This document shows, one piece after another, positions 1-8,307 of a DNA stretch of 64,000 bases. Both the position numbers and the translations under genes were made by a program. This stretch comes from Arthrobacter sp. EPSL27 (GTDB lineage Bacteria; Actinomycetota; Actinomycetes; Actinomycetales; Micrococcaceae). The stretch is from contig NZ_LNUT01000001.1 of the NCBI RefSeq assembly GCF_001512305.1, forward strand, positions 1-64,000, in the 5' to 3' direction. The notes under the pieces are model-generated. The model ran no database searches. It was not told where the DNA came from and worked only from the letters and a program-made list of their open reading frames with translations. The stretch's first letter is position 1. Every line of letters begins with the position of its first letter.

Positions 1-124
1 GTCCGAAATCCCGGAACCTGCGCTTAAACGCCGCCGAGTTCGCACTTCGCGGCAGTGTTTCCGGGAAACATTGCTGTGAAGTGCGGACTCGGCGGCGTTT
101 AAGCGCAGGTTCCGGGATTTCGGA
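1..124. repeat. Large near-perfect palindrome at left edge
   Basis: The first 62 bases are the reverse complement of the next 62 or so, with only a few mismatches in the inner half. The centre carries GGCAGTGTTT facing AAACATTGC. The same central core occurs in the palindrome at 46946-47004. The element lies just upstream of hutG and may extend no further left, since the window begins at its first base. It looks like a dispersed palindromic repeat (REP or MITE-like) and could fold into a very stable hairpin. Confidence 0.75.
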
Positions 125-179
125 CAGCCCGACGGCGGCGCTGCTGGTTTTCCGGCCCCGGCTGGGGTGAGCTAGGACC

Positions 180-1151
180 ATGGTTTCTCCTGCACCCTCC
201 GTTGATGTCCCGCCGCAGCCCTGGACCGGGCGGTTCGACGGCGACGGCCCCGAGCACCGGCGCTGGTGGCAGGCCGTCGCCCCGTACACGCCGCCCCGTG
301 GCCCGTCAGGATCCGCTGCCCGCCCGGCAGGCGCCCGCCCGGCCGTGATTCTCGGCTTCGGCAGCGACGCCGGGGTGCGCCGCAACAAGGGCCGCATCGG
401 CGCCGCCGCAGCCCCCGCCGCGATCCGCGCCGCGATGGGCCCGCTCGCGTTCCATCTGGACCGGGACGTCCGCGACGCCGGTGACGTCACCGTGGCCGGC
501 GACGCCCTGGAGGCAGGGCAGGCGCGGGCCGGGCTCGCCATTACCGGCCTGCTCGACGCCGGCCAGCTGCCCGTGGTGTTGGGCGGCGGCCACGAGACCG
601 CGTTCGCGAGCTACCTGGGCGTGGCCGGTTCGGCCGCCGTCCGCGAGGGCCTGCGCGTGGGGGTGCTGAACCTGGACGCCCACTTCGACCTCCGGGACGA
701 GGCGGTGCCAAGTTCCGGCACGCCGTTCCTGCAGATGGCCCGCGCGGAAGCCGCCGCGGGCAGGGAACTGCAGTACGCCGTCGTCGGCATCTCCGAGCCG
801 AACAACACCCGGGCGCTGTTCCGGACCGCCGACGAGCTGGGGGTGGACTACCTGCTGGACGAGGACAGCTCGGCGGAAGCCGCGCGCGTGTTCGTGGCCG
901 CGTTCCTGGCGCAGGTTGACGCGCTGTACCTGACCATCGACCTGGACGTCCTGCCGGCGTCCGTGGCGCCCGGCGTCAGCGCCCCGGCCGCGTACGGCGT
1001 GCCGCTGCCGGTCATCAGCGCCGTGTGCCGCCAGGTGGCTGAGAGCGGGAAGCTCCTGCACCTGGACATCGCCGAGCTGAACCCGGAGTTCGATATCGAC
1101 GGCCGGACGGCCAGGGTCGCGGCCCGGCTGATCACCACGCTGCTGGGGTAG
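180..1151 (+). CDS. hutG: Formimidoylglutamase (arginase/ureohydrolase family)
   Basis: Hydrolyses N-formimidoyl-L-glutamate to glutamate and formamide, the last step of one histidine-degradation route. At 323 residues it has the normal ureohydrolase length. The manganese-binding motifs are all present: GGGHE at 135-139, NLDAHFDLR at 164-172 and TIDLDVLP at 252-259. The residues GFGSDAGVRRNKGR near 59-72 resemble HutG rather than arginase or agmatinase. The ATG at 180 is the first start after the edge palindrome. It is divergent in orientation from hutU-hutH further right, and converges with the antiporter gene. HutI, which would make its precursor, is not in the window. Confidence 0.88.
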   Translation: MVSPAPSVDVPPQPWTGRFDGDGPEHRRWWQAVAPYTPPRGPSGSAARPAGARPAVILGFGSDAGVRRNKGRIGAAAAPAAIRAAMGPLAFHLDRDVRDAGDVTVAGDALEAGQARAGLAITGLLDAGQLPVVLGGGHETAFASYLGVAGSAAVREGLRVGVLNLDAHFDLRDEAVPSSGTPFLQMARAEAAAGRELQYAVVGISEPNNTRALFRTADELGVDYLLDEDSSAEAARVFVAAFLAQVDALYLTIDLDVLPASVAPGVSAPAAYGVPLPVISAVCRQVAESGKLLHLDIAELNPEFDIDGRTARVAARLITTLLG

Positions 1152-1171
1152 CCGGGGGCACCGAGGCCAGG

Positions 1172-2476
1172 TCAGATGGGTGTTTTCGGCGCCTTGCCCT
1201 CGTCGCCGTGCTGTTGCACGGCCTTGCGTTCGCGGAGCCGGTCCAGCCGGTTCATGACGGGAGCAGTGGTGGCCCCGTGCAGCACGATGGAGGTCGCGAC
1301 CACCAGGCCGATGAACGCCCACAGTTCCTCGGCCTGGGCACCGAAGTCGCCCTTGCTGAGGGCGTACGCGAGGTAGTAGAGCGACCCAATGCCGCGGATG
1401 CCGAAGAAGGCAATGGCGATCCGTTCCCGCGGACCGGTTTTCCCTCTGGCCAGGCCGATCCAGCCGGCCAGCGGACGGACGAGCAGCAGGAACATGAGGG
1501 CGACCAGGACCTCCGCCCAGCCGATGCCGGCAAGCAGGCCCCGGGCAATCGCACCGCCCAGCAGCACCAGGATGACCACCGTCATGAGCCGTTCCAGCTG
1601 CTCGACATAGGAGTGCATCACGCGGTGGAACCCGTGCGTTCGTTCCGCCGCGCGGATGGTGACGGCGCAGACAAAGACGGCGATAAACCCATAGCCTTCC
1701 AGCATTTCCGTCACCCCGTAGGCCAGGAATGTCGCCGCCAGCGCTACGAAGCCCTCGGAGTGGCTGGACAGCCGGATGCTGTCACGGGCCGAAAAGAACA
1801 GCCGGCTCAGTGCCTTCCCCGCCAGCCAGCCGAGCAGTACGCCCATGCCGATCCGCCACAGGACATCGGTGAAGAACCAGGAAACGAACCACTCGGAGGG
1901 ATCGGTGCCCACCAAGCTGATGGCGATGGCCAGATAGACGAACGGGAAGGCCAGCCCGTCGTTCAGGCCTGCTTCGGAGGTGAGGCCGAAACGGATTTCG
2001 TCTTCGCCGCGCTCGGTTTCTTCCTCATCGTCGGCGGGCTCGCCCACCTGGACTTCAGAGGCCAGCACGGGGTCGGTCGGCGCGAGCGCCGCCGCGACCA
2101 GCAGTGCGGCTCCGAGCCCGAGCCCCAGGATCCCGAGGCCCAGCAGGGTAAGGGCGACAATGCAGATCGGCATGGCCACACCCAGCATCCGCCAGGTGGT
2201 TGACCAAGCGCGCCTGCCCACGGGTCGGTCGAGCGCGAGGCCGGCGCCCATCAAAGAGATGATGACGCAGACTTCAGTCAGGTGGGTGGTGAACTCCCCG
2301 TACTGCAGCGGGTCCGGGTCCGGCAGTTCCGGGATAAACGTGAACGCCAGCATGCCGGCCGCCAGGAAGACCATCGGCATGGACAGCGGGGCCCTGCGAA
2401 GCAGCCTGGGCAAAAGGGCGGCAGCGAAGACCGCCAGGCCTGCCGCCGCGAAAATGATGCTGGGAGCCTCAAACAC
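1172..2476 (-). CDS. Cation:proton antiporter (CPA1/NhaP type)
   Basis: A 434-residue polytopic membrane protein predicted to exchange Na+ or K+ for H+ across the cytoplasmic membrane. About a dozen hydrophobic segments cover the chain. The CPA1 signatures APTDP (132-136) and TSEAGLNDG (166-174, with the ion-binding Asp173) are present, separated by an acidic cytoplasmic loop rich in Glu/Asp (148-160). The C-terminus is a short basic cytoplasmic tail. It is transcribed alone; a strong hairpin lies just upstream and it converges with hutG with about 20 bases between stops. Cation specificity cannot be read from the sequence. Confidence 0.85.
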   Translation of the reverse strand: MFEAPSIIFAAAGLAVFAAALLPRLLRRAPLSMPMVFLAAGMLAFTFIPELPDPDPLQYGEFTTHLTEVCVIISLMGAGLALDRPVGRRAWSTTWRMLGVAMPICIVALTLLGLGILGLGLGAALLVAAALAPTDPVLASEVQVGEPADDEEETERGEDEIRFGLTSEAGLNDGLAFPFVYLAIAISLVGTDPSEWFVSWFFTDVLWRIGMGVLLGWLAGKALSRLFFSARDSIRLSSHSEGFVALAATFLAYGVTEMLEGYGFIAVFVCAVTIRAAERTHGFHRVMHSYVEQLERLMTVVILVLLGGAIARGLLAGIGWAEVLVALMFLLLVRPLAGWIGLARGKTGPRERIAIAFFGIRGIGSLYYLAYALSKGDFGAQAEELWAFIGLVVATSIVLHGATTAPVMNRLDRLRERKAVQQHGDEGKAPKTPI

Positions 2477-2524
2477 TGCGCATTCCTTCTGCCGGGGCCC
2501 GGAAGCCCGGGAAGGGGAAACTAA

Positions 2525-2555
2525 GGGGGCGCCGTTCCATTGGAACGGCGCCCCC
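2525..2555 (-). terminator. Hairpin after the small conserved protein gene
   Basis: Fourteen-base perfect inverted repeat with a 3-base loop, between the stop at 2597 and the antiporter start at 2476. Followed on the minus strand by a short T-containing tail. It probably ends the transcript of the 78-residue gene and isolates the antiporter gene. Confidence 0.65.
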
Positions 2556-2596
2556 TCTCCAAAGATACGCGCAGACGGCTCGAAACGCGGTGTGGG

Positions 2597-2833
2597 CTAG
2601 CTGCGGCGCACTTCCACGCCGTCGGATTTCAGGAAGAGCTCCGTCTCCGACGGCGCTGCCGGCACCAGCCAGAGCACGTTGCCGCTCAGTGAGACTTCCT
2701 CGACCTCGCCGGCAGCCAAAACCTGTGCATGCTTGAGGATCTCCACCCGGTCGCCGGCCTTGAGGCTGCGCCAGTCGGAAACCGCCGTGGCCGAGGCCAG
2801 GCGCCTGGACATAACTGTCCCGCGTGCTTTCAT
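2597..2833 (-). CDS. Small conserved hypothetical protein
   Basis: 78 residues, beginning with a basic stretch and then a compact region with LKAGDRVEIL (about 25-34) and alternating hydrophobic residues, which reads like a small beta-barrel of SH3 or KOW type. No function is recognised. The ATG at 2833 has an AAGGGG-like ribosome site about 12 bases upstream; a second in-frame ATG at 2812 is possible. It stands alone between two strong hairpins (2525-2555 and 2903-2952), so it is probably a single-gene transcript. Codon use matches the neighbours, which supports it being real. Confidence 0.55.
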   Translation of the reverse strand: MKARGTVMSRRLASATAVSDWRSLKAGDRVEILKHAQVLAAGEVEEVSLSGNVLWLVPAAPSETELFLKSDGVEVRRS

Positions 2834-2902
2834 GAACTTCTACCCCTTTGTATATGTTCTGTATCACAACGTCTTTGGTGCGACGTTCCATTTGTACTAC
2901 AC

Positions 2903-2952
2903 TTCCGGCGCCCCCGAAGGCCGTGTTGCCCACTATTTCGGGGGCGCCGGAA
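2903..2952 (-). terminator. Terminator downstream of hutH
   Basis: Sixteen-base perfect inverted repeat (arms 2903-2918 and 2937-2952) with an 18-base loop, beginning about 30 bases after the hutH stop. It is the likely end of the hutU-hutH transcript. Confidence 0.65.
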
Positions 2953-2983
2953 ATTGTTTATCCGAACTGCATTTTGTTTTCCC

Positions 2984-4630
2984 TCAGGCGAGATTTCCGA
3001 CGGCGGATTCGGCCGCCGCCCGGACGGCACCTGATGCGACGAGCCGGTCCGCTGCCTCCAGCTCCGGGGACAGGAACCGGTCTGTGCCGGGACCCTCCAC
3101 CACGTCGCGCAGCGCCGAGATCACGGCCGTGCCTGCGGGGCCCGGGGTGAGTTCCCCGCCGGAGAGCTGCGTGCGGATGTCGAGTGCCCGCGCGGAGGTC
3201 ACCAGCTCCACCGCGAGGACGCGGCGCAGGTTCTCCACGGCGCGGCGGAGCTTGCGGGCCGCGTGCCAGCCCATGGAGACGTGGTCCTCCTGCATCGCGG
3301 AACTCGGAATCGAGTCCACCGACGCCGGGACGGCCAGCCGCTTGTTGTCCGAGACCAGCCCGGCCTGGGTGTACTGGGCGATCATCAGGCCGGAGTCGAC
3401 GCCGGGGTCCGCGGCGAGGAAGGCCGGCAGCCCGTGCGAGCGGGCGGGGTCCAGCATCCGGTCGGTCCGCCGTTCCGCGATGGAGCTCAGGTCGGCGACG
3501 GCGATGGCCAGGAAGTCCAGCACGTAGGCCACGGGGGCGCCGTGGAAGTTGCCGTTCGAGCTGACCCGGCCGTCGGGCAGGACCACGGGGTTGTCGATCG
3601 CGGCGGCCAGTTCGCGGGACGCCACCAGGGCGGCGTGGTCCACGGTGTCGCGGACAGCGCCGGACACCTGCGGGGCGCAGCGCAGCGAGTAGGCGTCCTG
3701 GACCTTGGTGTCGTTGATCCGGTGCGAGGCCACGATCGGGGAATCGGACAGGACCCGGAGCATGTTGTCGGCGGAAGCGGCCTGGCCCGGGTGCGGGCGG
3801 AGTGCCGCGTGCAGCTCGGGCAGGAACACCTGGTCGGTGCCCAGCAGCGCCTCGACGCTGAGCGCGGCGGTGATGTCCGCCGTCGTGAGCAGCTGGCGGA
3901 TGTCCGCGATGGCCATCAGCAGCATGCCCAGCATGCCCTCGGTGCCGTTGACCAGCGCCAGGCCCTCCTTTTCGGCGAGGGTGACGGGTTCGATTCCGTG
4001 GGCGGCGAGGAGCTCCGCGACGGGGCGTGTTCCGGCGGCGCCGTACAGTTCGCCGTCGGGGCCGGTAGCTTCGCCTTCGCCCATGAGGACAACGGCGCAG
4101 TGCGACAGCGGGGCGAGGTCGCCGGAGCAGCCGAGGGAGCCGAATTCGCGGACCACCGGGGTGATGCCGGCGTTGAGGACGTCCACCATGGTCTGCAGGA
4201 CCACAGGGCGGACGCCGGTGCGGCCGGAGGCGAGGGTCTTGGCGCGCAGGAACATGATGCCGCGGACCACCTCGCGTTCCACGGCCGGGCCCATGCCGGC
4301 GGCGTGGCTGCGGATCAGGGACTTCTGCAGCTGGGTGCGCAGCTCCGTGGGGATGTGCCGGTTGGCCAGGGCGCCGAACCCGGTGGAGATGCCGTACGCG
4401 GGGGTCTCGCTGTGGGCCAGTCCGTCAATGTGGGCGCGGACCTTGGCGACGGTGTCGAGGGCGTCCTGGGCGATGGTCACCCGGGCGTCGTGGCGGGCGA
4501 CGGCGACGACGTCCTCGGGGGTGACGCCGCTGGAGCCGAGGGTGACGGTGAGCGGTTCATGGGTTGGGGCCACGCGGCCGGGGTTCCCTGGCCGAGCTTG
4601 CGAGGTTAGGGAGGTTGTGGGGATGGTCAT
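2984..4630 (-). CDS. hutH: Histidine ammonia-lyase
   Basis: Converts L-histidine to trans-urocanate and ammonia, the first step of histidine degradation, in the cytoplasm. The protein is 548 residues from the ATG at 4630, which has an AGGAAG ribosome site 8 bases upstream; a longer in-frame start at 4699 would lie inside the intergenic hairpin and is unlikely. The cofactor-forming motif is GSLGCSGDLAPLSH, with the Cys-Ser-Gly triad at about 168-170. Cys replaces the Ala of the textbook Ala-Ser-Gly triad, a variant I believe is common in actinobacterial enzymes. It follows hutU on the same strand with about 116 bases between them. Confidence 0.93.
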   Translation of the reverse strand: MTIPTTSLTSQARPGNPGRVAPTHEPLTVTLGSSGVTPEDVVAVARHDARVTIAQDALDTVAKVRAHIDGLAHSETPAYGISTGFGALANRHIPTELRTQLQKSLIRSHAAGMGPAVEREVVRGIMFLRAKTLASGRTGVRPVVLQTMVDVLNAGITPVVREFGSLGCSGDLAPLSHCAVVLMGEGEATGPDGELYGAAGTRPVAELLAAHGIEPVTLAEKEGLALVNGTEGMLGMLLMAIADIRQLLTTADITAALSVEALLGTDQVFLPELHAALRPHPGQAASADNMLRVLSDSPIVASHRINDTKVQDAYSLRCAPQVSGAVRDTVDHAALVASRELAAAIDNPVVLPDGRVSSNGNFHGAPVAYVLDFLAIAVADLSSIAERRTDRMLDPARSHGLPAFLAADPGVDSGLMIAQYTQAGLVSDNKRLAVPASVDSIPSSAMQEDHVSMGWHAARKLRRAVENLRRVLAVELVTSARALDIRTQLSGGELTPGPAGTAVISALRDVVEGPGTDRFLSPELEAADRLVASGAVRAAAESAVGNLA

Positions 4631-4665
4631 TGCGATCTTCCTAAATCTGAGGTTTGAGCCGGGCT

Positions 4666-4735
4666 CCCCCGTCGATTGCTCCGTAGCGGCCCTTTTCAAG
4701 GCTCAAAACGGCGGTTGCGGAGCAATCGACGGGGG
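4666..4735 (-). terminator. Long-armed hairpin in the hutU-hutH gap
   Basis: Eighteen-base perfect inverted repeat (4666-4683 and 4718-4735) with a 34-base loop, placed between the hutU stop (4747) and the hutH start (4630). There is no clear U-tract, so it may be a partial terminator, an RNA-stability element, or a repeat, rather than a full stop. Confidence 0.45.
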
Positions 4736-4746
4736 TGGGGGCTGGG

Positions 4747-6444
4747 TTAGCGGGATTCCGTCATGGGGATGCGGACGCCGCGTTCCTTGGCGACCTCGAG
4801 GGCGCGGTCGTAGCCGGCGTCGGCGTGGCGGATGACGCCCATGCCGGGGTCGTTGGTGAGGAGGCGCTCGAGTTTCTGCGCCGCGAGGTCGGTGCCGTCC
4901 GCGACCGAGACCTGGCCGGCGTGGAGGGAGCGGCCGATCCCGACGCCGCCGCCGTGGTGGAGGGAGACCCACGTGGCGCCTGAGGCGGTGTTGAGCAGGG
5001 CGTTGAGCAGCGGCCAGTCGGCGATTGCGTCCGAGCCGTCGGCCATGGCCTCGGTTTCCCGGTAGGGGGACGCGACGGAGCCGGAGTCGAGGTGGTCGCG
5101 GCCGATCACGATGGGCGCTTTGACCTTGCCCTCCTTGACGAGCCGGTTGAACAGCAGCCCGGCCTTGGCTCGTTCGCCGTAGCCCAGCCAGCAGATGCGG
5201 GCGGGCAGGCCTTCGAACTCGACCCGTTCCTGCGCGGCATCGATCCAGCGGTGCAGGTGCTTGTTCTCCGGGAAGAGCTCCTTGATGGCCTCGTCGGTGA
5301 CGCGGATGTCCTCGGGGTCGCCGGAGAGGGCAACCCAGCGGAACGGGCCGAGGCCCTCGCAGAAGAGCGGGCGGATGTAGGCCGGGACGAAACCGGGGAA
5401 CTCGAAGGCCCGGGCATAGCCGCCCTTGCGGGCCTCGTCGCGGATGGAGTTGCCGTAGTCGAAGACCTCGGCGCCGGCGTCCTGGAACTCGACCATGGCC
5501 TGGACGTGCCGGGCCATCGAGGCCTGGGCCTTTTTGGTGAAACCGTCCGGGTCGGCGGCGGCCTCGCGGTGCCATTCCTCGACCGTGATGCCCTCGGGCA
5601 GGTAGCTCAGCGGATCGTGCGCGGACGTCTGGTCGGTGACGATGTCCACGGTGAGCTCGCCGGCGTTGTGGCGGCGCAGGATCTCGGGGAAGACCTCCGC
5701 GGCGTTGCCGACGTAGCCCACGGACCAGCCGCGGCGCTCTGCCTTGGCCGCCAGGACCTTGGCGATCGCGGCGTCGAGGTCCGTCTCAACCTCGTCGAGG
5801 TAGCGCTTGCCGGCGCGGCGGCGCAGGCGGGTCTCGTCGACGTCGACAATCAGGCAGGCGCCGTCGTTCAGGGTGACGGCGAGCGGCTGCGCGCCGCCCA
5901 TGCCGCCGCAGCCGCCGGTGAGGGTCAGGGTGCCGGCGAGGGTGCCGTTCTCGTCGCCGGTGAGCTTCCGGGCGATCGCGGCGAAGGTCTCGAACGTGCC
6001 CTGCAGGATGCCCTGGGTGCCGATGTAGATCCACGACCCGGCGGTCATCTGGCCGTACATCATCAGGCCCTCGGCCTCCAGCCGGCGGAACTCGGGCCAG
6101 GTGGCCCAGTCGCCTACGAGGTTGGAGTTGGCCAGCAGCACCCGCGGGGCCCATTCGTTGGTGCGGAACACGCCCACCGGCTTGCCGGACTGGACCAGGA
6201 GGGTCTCGTCCTTGTCCATGGTTTCCAGGGTGCGGGTGATCGCATCGAACGCGGCCCAGGACCGGACGGCGCGCCCGGTGCCGCCGTAGACCACCAGGTC
6301 ATCCGGGCGCTCGGCGACCTCCGGGTCCAGGTTGTTCATGAGCATGCGCAGCGGGGCTTCCGTCTGCCAGCTCTTGGCGGTGAGCTTGGTGCCGCGGGCT
6401 GCTTTGACCGGGCGGGCACCGGTGGTGAAATCGGCGGGTGCCAT
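4747..6444 (-). CDS. hutU: Urocanate hydratase
   Basis: Converts urocanate to 4-imidazolone-5-propionate, step two of histidine degradation, using bound NAD+. The 565-residue length is typical. Family hallmarks include [14 protein letters not shown] near the N-terminus, a glycine-rich NAD region ([13 protein letters not shown]) in the middle, and the active-site Cys near residue 418 in [11 protein letters not shown]. The ATG at 6444 is preceded by a strong AAAGGAG. It is the first gene of a hutU-hutH unit; an 18-base imperfect palindrome lies 110 bases upstream and is a candidate operator. Confidence 0.95.
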   Translation of the reverse strand: MAPADFTTGARPVKAARGTKLTAKSWQTEAPLRMLMNNLDPEVAERPDDLVVYGGTGRAVRSWAAFDAITRTLETMDKDETLLVQSGKPVGVFRTNEWAPRVLLANSNLVGDWATWPEFRRLEAEGLMMYGQMTAGSWIYIGTQGILQGTFETFAAIARKLTGDENGTLAGTLTLTGGCGGMGGAQPLAVTLNDGACLIVDVDETRLRRRAGKRYLDEVETDLDAAIAKVLAAKAERRGWSVGYVGNAAEVFPEILRRHNAGELTVDIVTDQTSAHDPLSYLPEGITVEEWHREAAADPDGFTKKAQASMARHVQAMVEFQDAGAEVFDYGNSIRDEARKGGYARAFEFPGFVPAYIRPLFCEGLGPFRWVALSGDPEDIRVTDEAIKELFPENKHLHRWIDAAQERVEFEGLPARICWLGYGERAKAGLLFNRLVKEGKVKAPIVIGRDHLDSGSVASPYRETEAMADGSDAIADWPLLNALLNTASGATWVSLHHGGGVGIGRSLHAGQVSVADGTDLAAQKLERLLTNDPGMGVIRHADAGYDRALEVAKERGVRIPMTESR

Positions 6445-6554
6445 GGGGGCTCCTTTGTGTCGTGGTGGTTCGGAACGGCGGATCGGCGGGGATGGGGTTC
6501 TGTATCAACTAAAGCCTGTCCGGGGCGGCGGAAACAGGGCCCGCAGCCGGGTGC

Positions 6555-6572
6555 TGTCCGGTATTCCAGACA
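6555..6572 (-). promoter_or_regulatory. Candidate operator upstream of hutU
   Basis: An 18-base imperfect palindrome (TGTCCGGTATTCCAGACA) about 110 bases before the hutU start. Seven of nine positions match between halves. The size and TGTC/GACA ends would suit a repressor of the IclR or GntR type, but no regulator gene is adjacent. Confidence 0.35.
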
Positions 6573-6738
6573 AGCCCGGCAGGCACGTCCGCCCGGCGTT
6601 GCCCTATCACTTTTGGGCCCCAAAACGCCCGGATGGCCCCTGTTGAGTCTCATGACTTAATGGACATTTCTGTCTCAAGACATCGTGGACAGTGTGTCTC
6701 AGGACATCGTGGACACTCTGGCCGGTTTTGCTCGGATC

Positions 6739-6847
6739 ATGAGCAAAATGCACCCCGATATCAAGATCCGGCACTTGGTGGCGACATGGCCTGACCACGC
6801 CGAGAGGGGTGCGGTTACACAGTTCTGTCGCCGCCATAAGGTGTCCC
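6739..6847 (+). pseudogene. Truncated IS481-type transposase N-terminus (left copy)
   Basis: About 36 residues starting MSKMHPDIKIRHLVATW and including a helix-turn-helix (AVTQFCRRHKVSRDTLWR). The reading frame then runs into the antisense of the mirror copy, so the rve/DDE catalytic core is missing. A GTG at 6685 would add 18 residues but would lie in the terminal repeats. Confidence 0.7.
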
Positions 6848-6956
6848 GGGACACCTTATGGCGGCGACAGAACTGTGTAACCGCACCCCTCTCGGCGTGG
6901 TCAGGCCATGTCGCCACCAAGTGCCGGATCTTGATATCGGGGTGCATTTTGCTCAT
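6848..6956 (-). pseudogene. Truncated IS481-type transposase N-terminus (right copy)
   Basis: Mirror image of the left fragment with identical translation. The helix-turn-helix end is present and the catalytic domain absent. It cannot make an active transposase but could be moved in trans by an intact relative. Confidence 0.7.
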
Positions 6957-7103
6957 GATCCGAGCAAAACCGGCAAGAGTGTCCACGATGTCCTGAGACA
7001 CACTGTCCACGATGTCTTGAGACAGAAATGTCCATTAAGTCATGAGACTCAACACCTGCTCCCAAGTGCTCAGAGGGACGTTATCTGATAGGTCAACCGC
7101 TGG

Positions 7104-7583
7104 TCAGCGGTGCCGGGCCCGCCGGAAGATCCAGTGCCGCAGCAGGGTGAAGCGCACGGCCGTGGCAGCGAAGCCGGAGAGTGTGGTGGTCCACAGCTCG
7201 TCGGCCACGGTGGCGGCGGGGTTGATCCAGTGCAGCACGCCCAGGCTGCCGCCGGTAATCAGGAGCGCCACCAGGATCACGATCAGCCCGTTGAGGTGGT
7301 CGCGCTTCATCCGGTGGCGTTCAGTGATTTTGAAGGTCAACCGCCGGTTCAGCGCGGTATTCATCAGCGAGGTCAGCACCAGGGCGGTCGCGTTGGCTGG
7401 CTGCGAGCCGACATACGGGCGGAGGAACGCGTACAGCGCCAGCGACGTGGCCGTGCAGACGGCGCCGACGGCGGTGAACCTCAGCAGCTGCCGGACCAGC
7501 GGGTAGCGCAGGACGCCGCGGTGCCGGCGGCGGGCCGGAACCCGCGCAGGCGCAGCGGAGGTCTGCTCGAGCTGGGCATCCAT
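7104..7583 (-). CDS. GtrA family membrane protein
   Basis: A 159-residue protein with four hydrophobic segments and the GtrA pattern VRQLLRFTAVGAVCTATSLA near residues 28-47, followed by NTALNRRLTF typical of the family. GtrA-like proteins are thought to help flip or transfer lipid-linked sugars in cell-surface polysaccharide synthesis. The start at 7583 is chosen because it lies 5 bases after the stop of the DUF1684 gene on the same strand; a longer frame from 7865 would overlap that gene heavily. The two are very likely co-transcribed. Confidence 0.8.
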   Translation of the reverse strand: MDAQLEQTSAAPARVPARRRHRGVLRYPLVRQLLRFTAVGAVCTATSLALYAFLRPYVGSQPANATALVLTSLMNTALNRRLTFKITERHRMKRDHLNGLIVILVALLITGGSLGVLHWINPAATVADELWTTTLSGFAATAVRFTLLRHWIFRRARHR

Positions 7584-7587
7584 CCGT

Positions 7588-8256
7588 TCAGTACAGCTCG
7601 CCGGCAGGGATCTCCACGGCAAGGCGGTTGGACGGGCCCGCGAGGGGGCATGCCCACGCTTCGTTGTAGGCGCAGGACGGGTTGTAGGCGAAGTTGAAGT
7701 CCACCACGAACTCCTCCCGGGTGCCGGTGACGCCGTGATAGGCGCCCTTGATAGTGTCCAGCAGGTAGCGGCCCGCGCCGTAGCTGCCGCCCGGCTGCCC
7801 GGCCGTGGCATCCCGGAACGGCACAAAGATCCCGCCGCCGTAGCCGTGGAGCTTCCACACGGCAAGCTGACCCATCTCGGGCAGGTCGAAGGTGCCCAGC
7901 CGGACGAACCGCACCAGCCCGTCGGTCCCGGTCTCGACGTTCATCTCACGCCCCGCGCCTTCGCCCGTCAGGGGGATGTGGAAGCGGTAGATGGGATCGT
8001 AGTCCGCGGTCTTCAGCCCGCCGAAGCCGGACTTGGCCTCCGCCGTTAGCGGCGATGCGGGGTGCGTGCCGAACATGCGGTCGCGCTCCTGGCGCCAGTA
8101 GGCGTGCGCCTCGGCCGGATCGTCCGCCGCAATCTTCCGCACGTTGGCGTAGAGCGCAAAGGTCCGGAGCCGCCAGTCCGCGATGTCGACGGCGGAGATG
8201 TCCGCCACGCTGTCCTGGGCCCGGAAATCCGTGGAGCCAAAATCCTGATCCGCCAT
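7588..8256 (-). CDS. DUF1684 domain protein
   Basis: 222 residues, soluble, no signal peptide. The conserved C-terminal block of DUF1684 is clear: GAGRYLLDTIKGAY, then DFNFAYNPSCAYNEAW and CPLAGPSNRLAVEIPAGE. The family is widespread and uncharacterised; its Cys/Trp/Asn-rich signature suggests an enzyme or ligand-binding fold. It precedes the GtrA gene on the minus strand, and its start is divergent from the lipoprotein gene at 8308, with about 50 bases between. Confidence 0.8.
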   Translation of the reverse strand: MADQDFGSTDFRAQDSVADISAVDIADWRLRTFALYANVRKIAADDPAEAHAYWRQERDRMFGTHPASPLTAEAKSGFGGLKTADYDPIYRFHIPLTGEGAGREMNVETGTDGLVRFVRLGTFDLPEMGQLAVWKLHGYGGGIFVPFRDATAGQPGGSYGAGRYLLDTIKGAYHGVTGTREEFVVDFNFAYNPSCAYNEAWACPLAGPSNRLAVEIPAGELY

Positions 8257-8307
8257 GTCCCCAGCGTATCCCGCTTTCCCCGCGGCGAATTTCGCTACGC
8301 TGGCACC

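Larger units (their letters stand above)
6641..7054. mobile_element. Head-to-head pair of IS481-like element ends
   Basis: A 414-base palindrome centred at 6847.5 with no spacer; each 207-base half is identical except for one mismatch pair (6720/6975). Both outer ends read TGTTGAGTCTCATGACTTAA inward, with the TGT/ACA tips usual in the IS481 family. Inside each end lie two near-identical 24-base repeats containing GACATCGTGGACA, probable transposase binding sites. Then each half encodes the first part of a transposase. No convincing target duplication is visible at the flanks. It could be a MITE-like derivative, a product of aberrant transposition, or, less likely, an assembly fold-back. Confidence 0.75.

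Noticed and set aside
6685..6996. 103-residue transposase-like frame across the IS palindrome, identical on both strands
   Set aside because: The second half is the antisense of the mirrored copy, so the full-length frame is an artefact of the palindrome; only the first part is transposase.
6630..7065. Target-site duplication flanking the IS palindrome
   Set aside because: Flanks (GGCCCC left, CCTGCTCC right) share no more than two bases in register.
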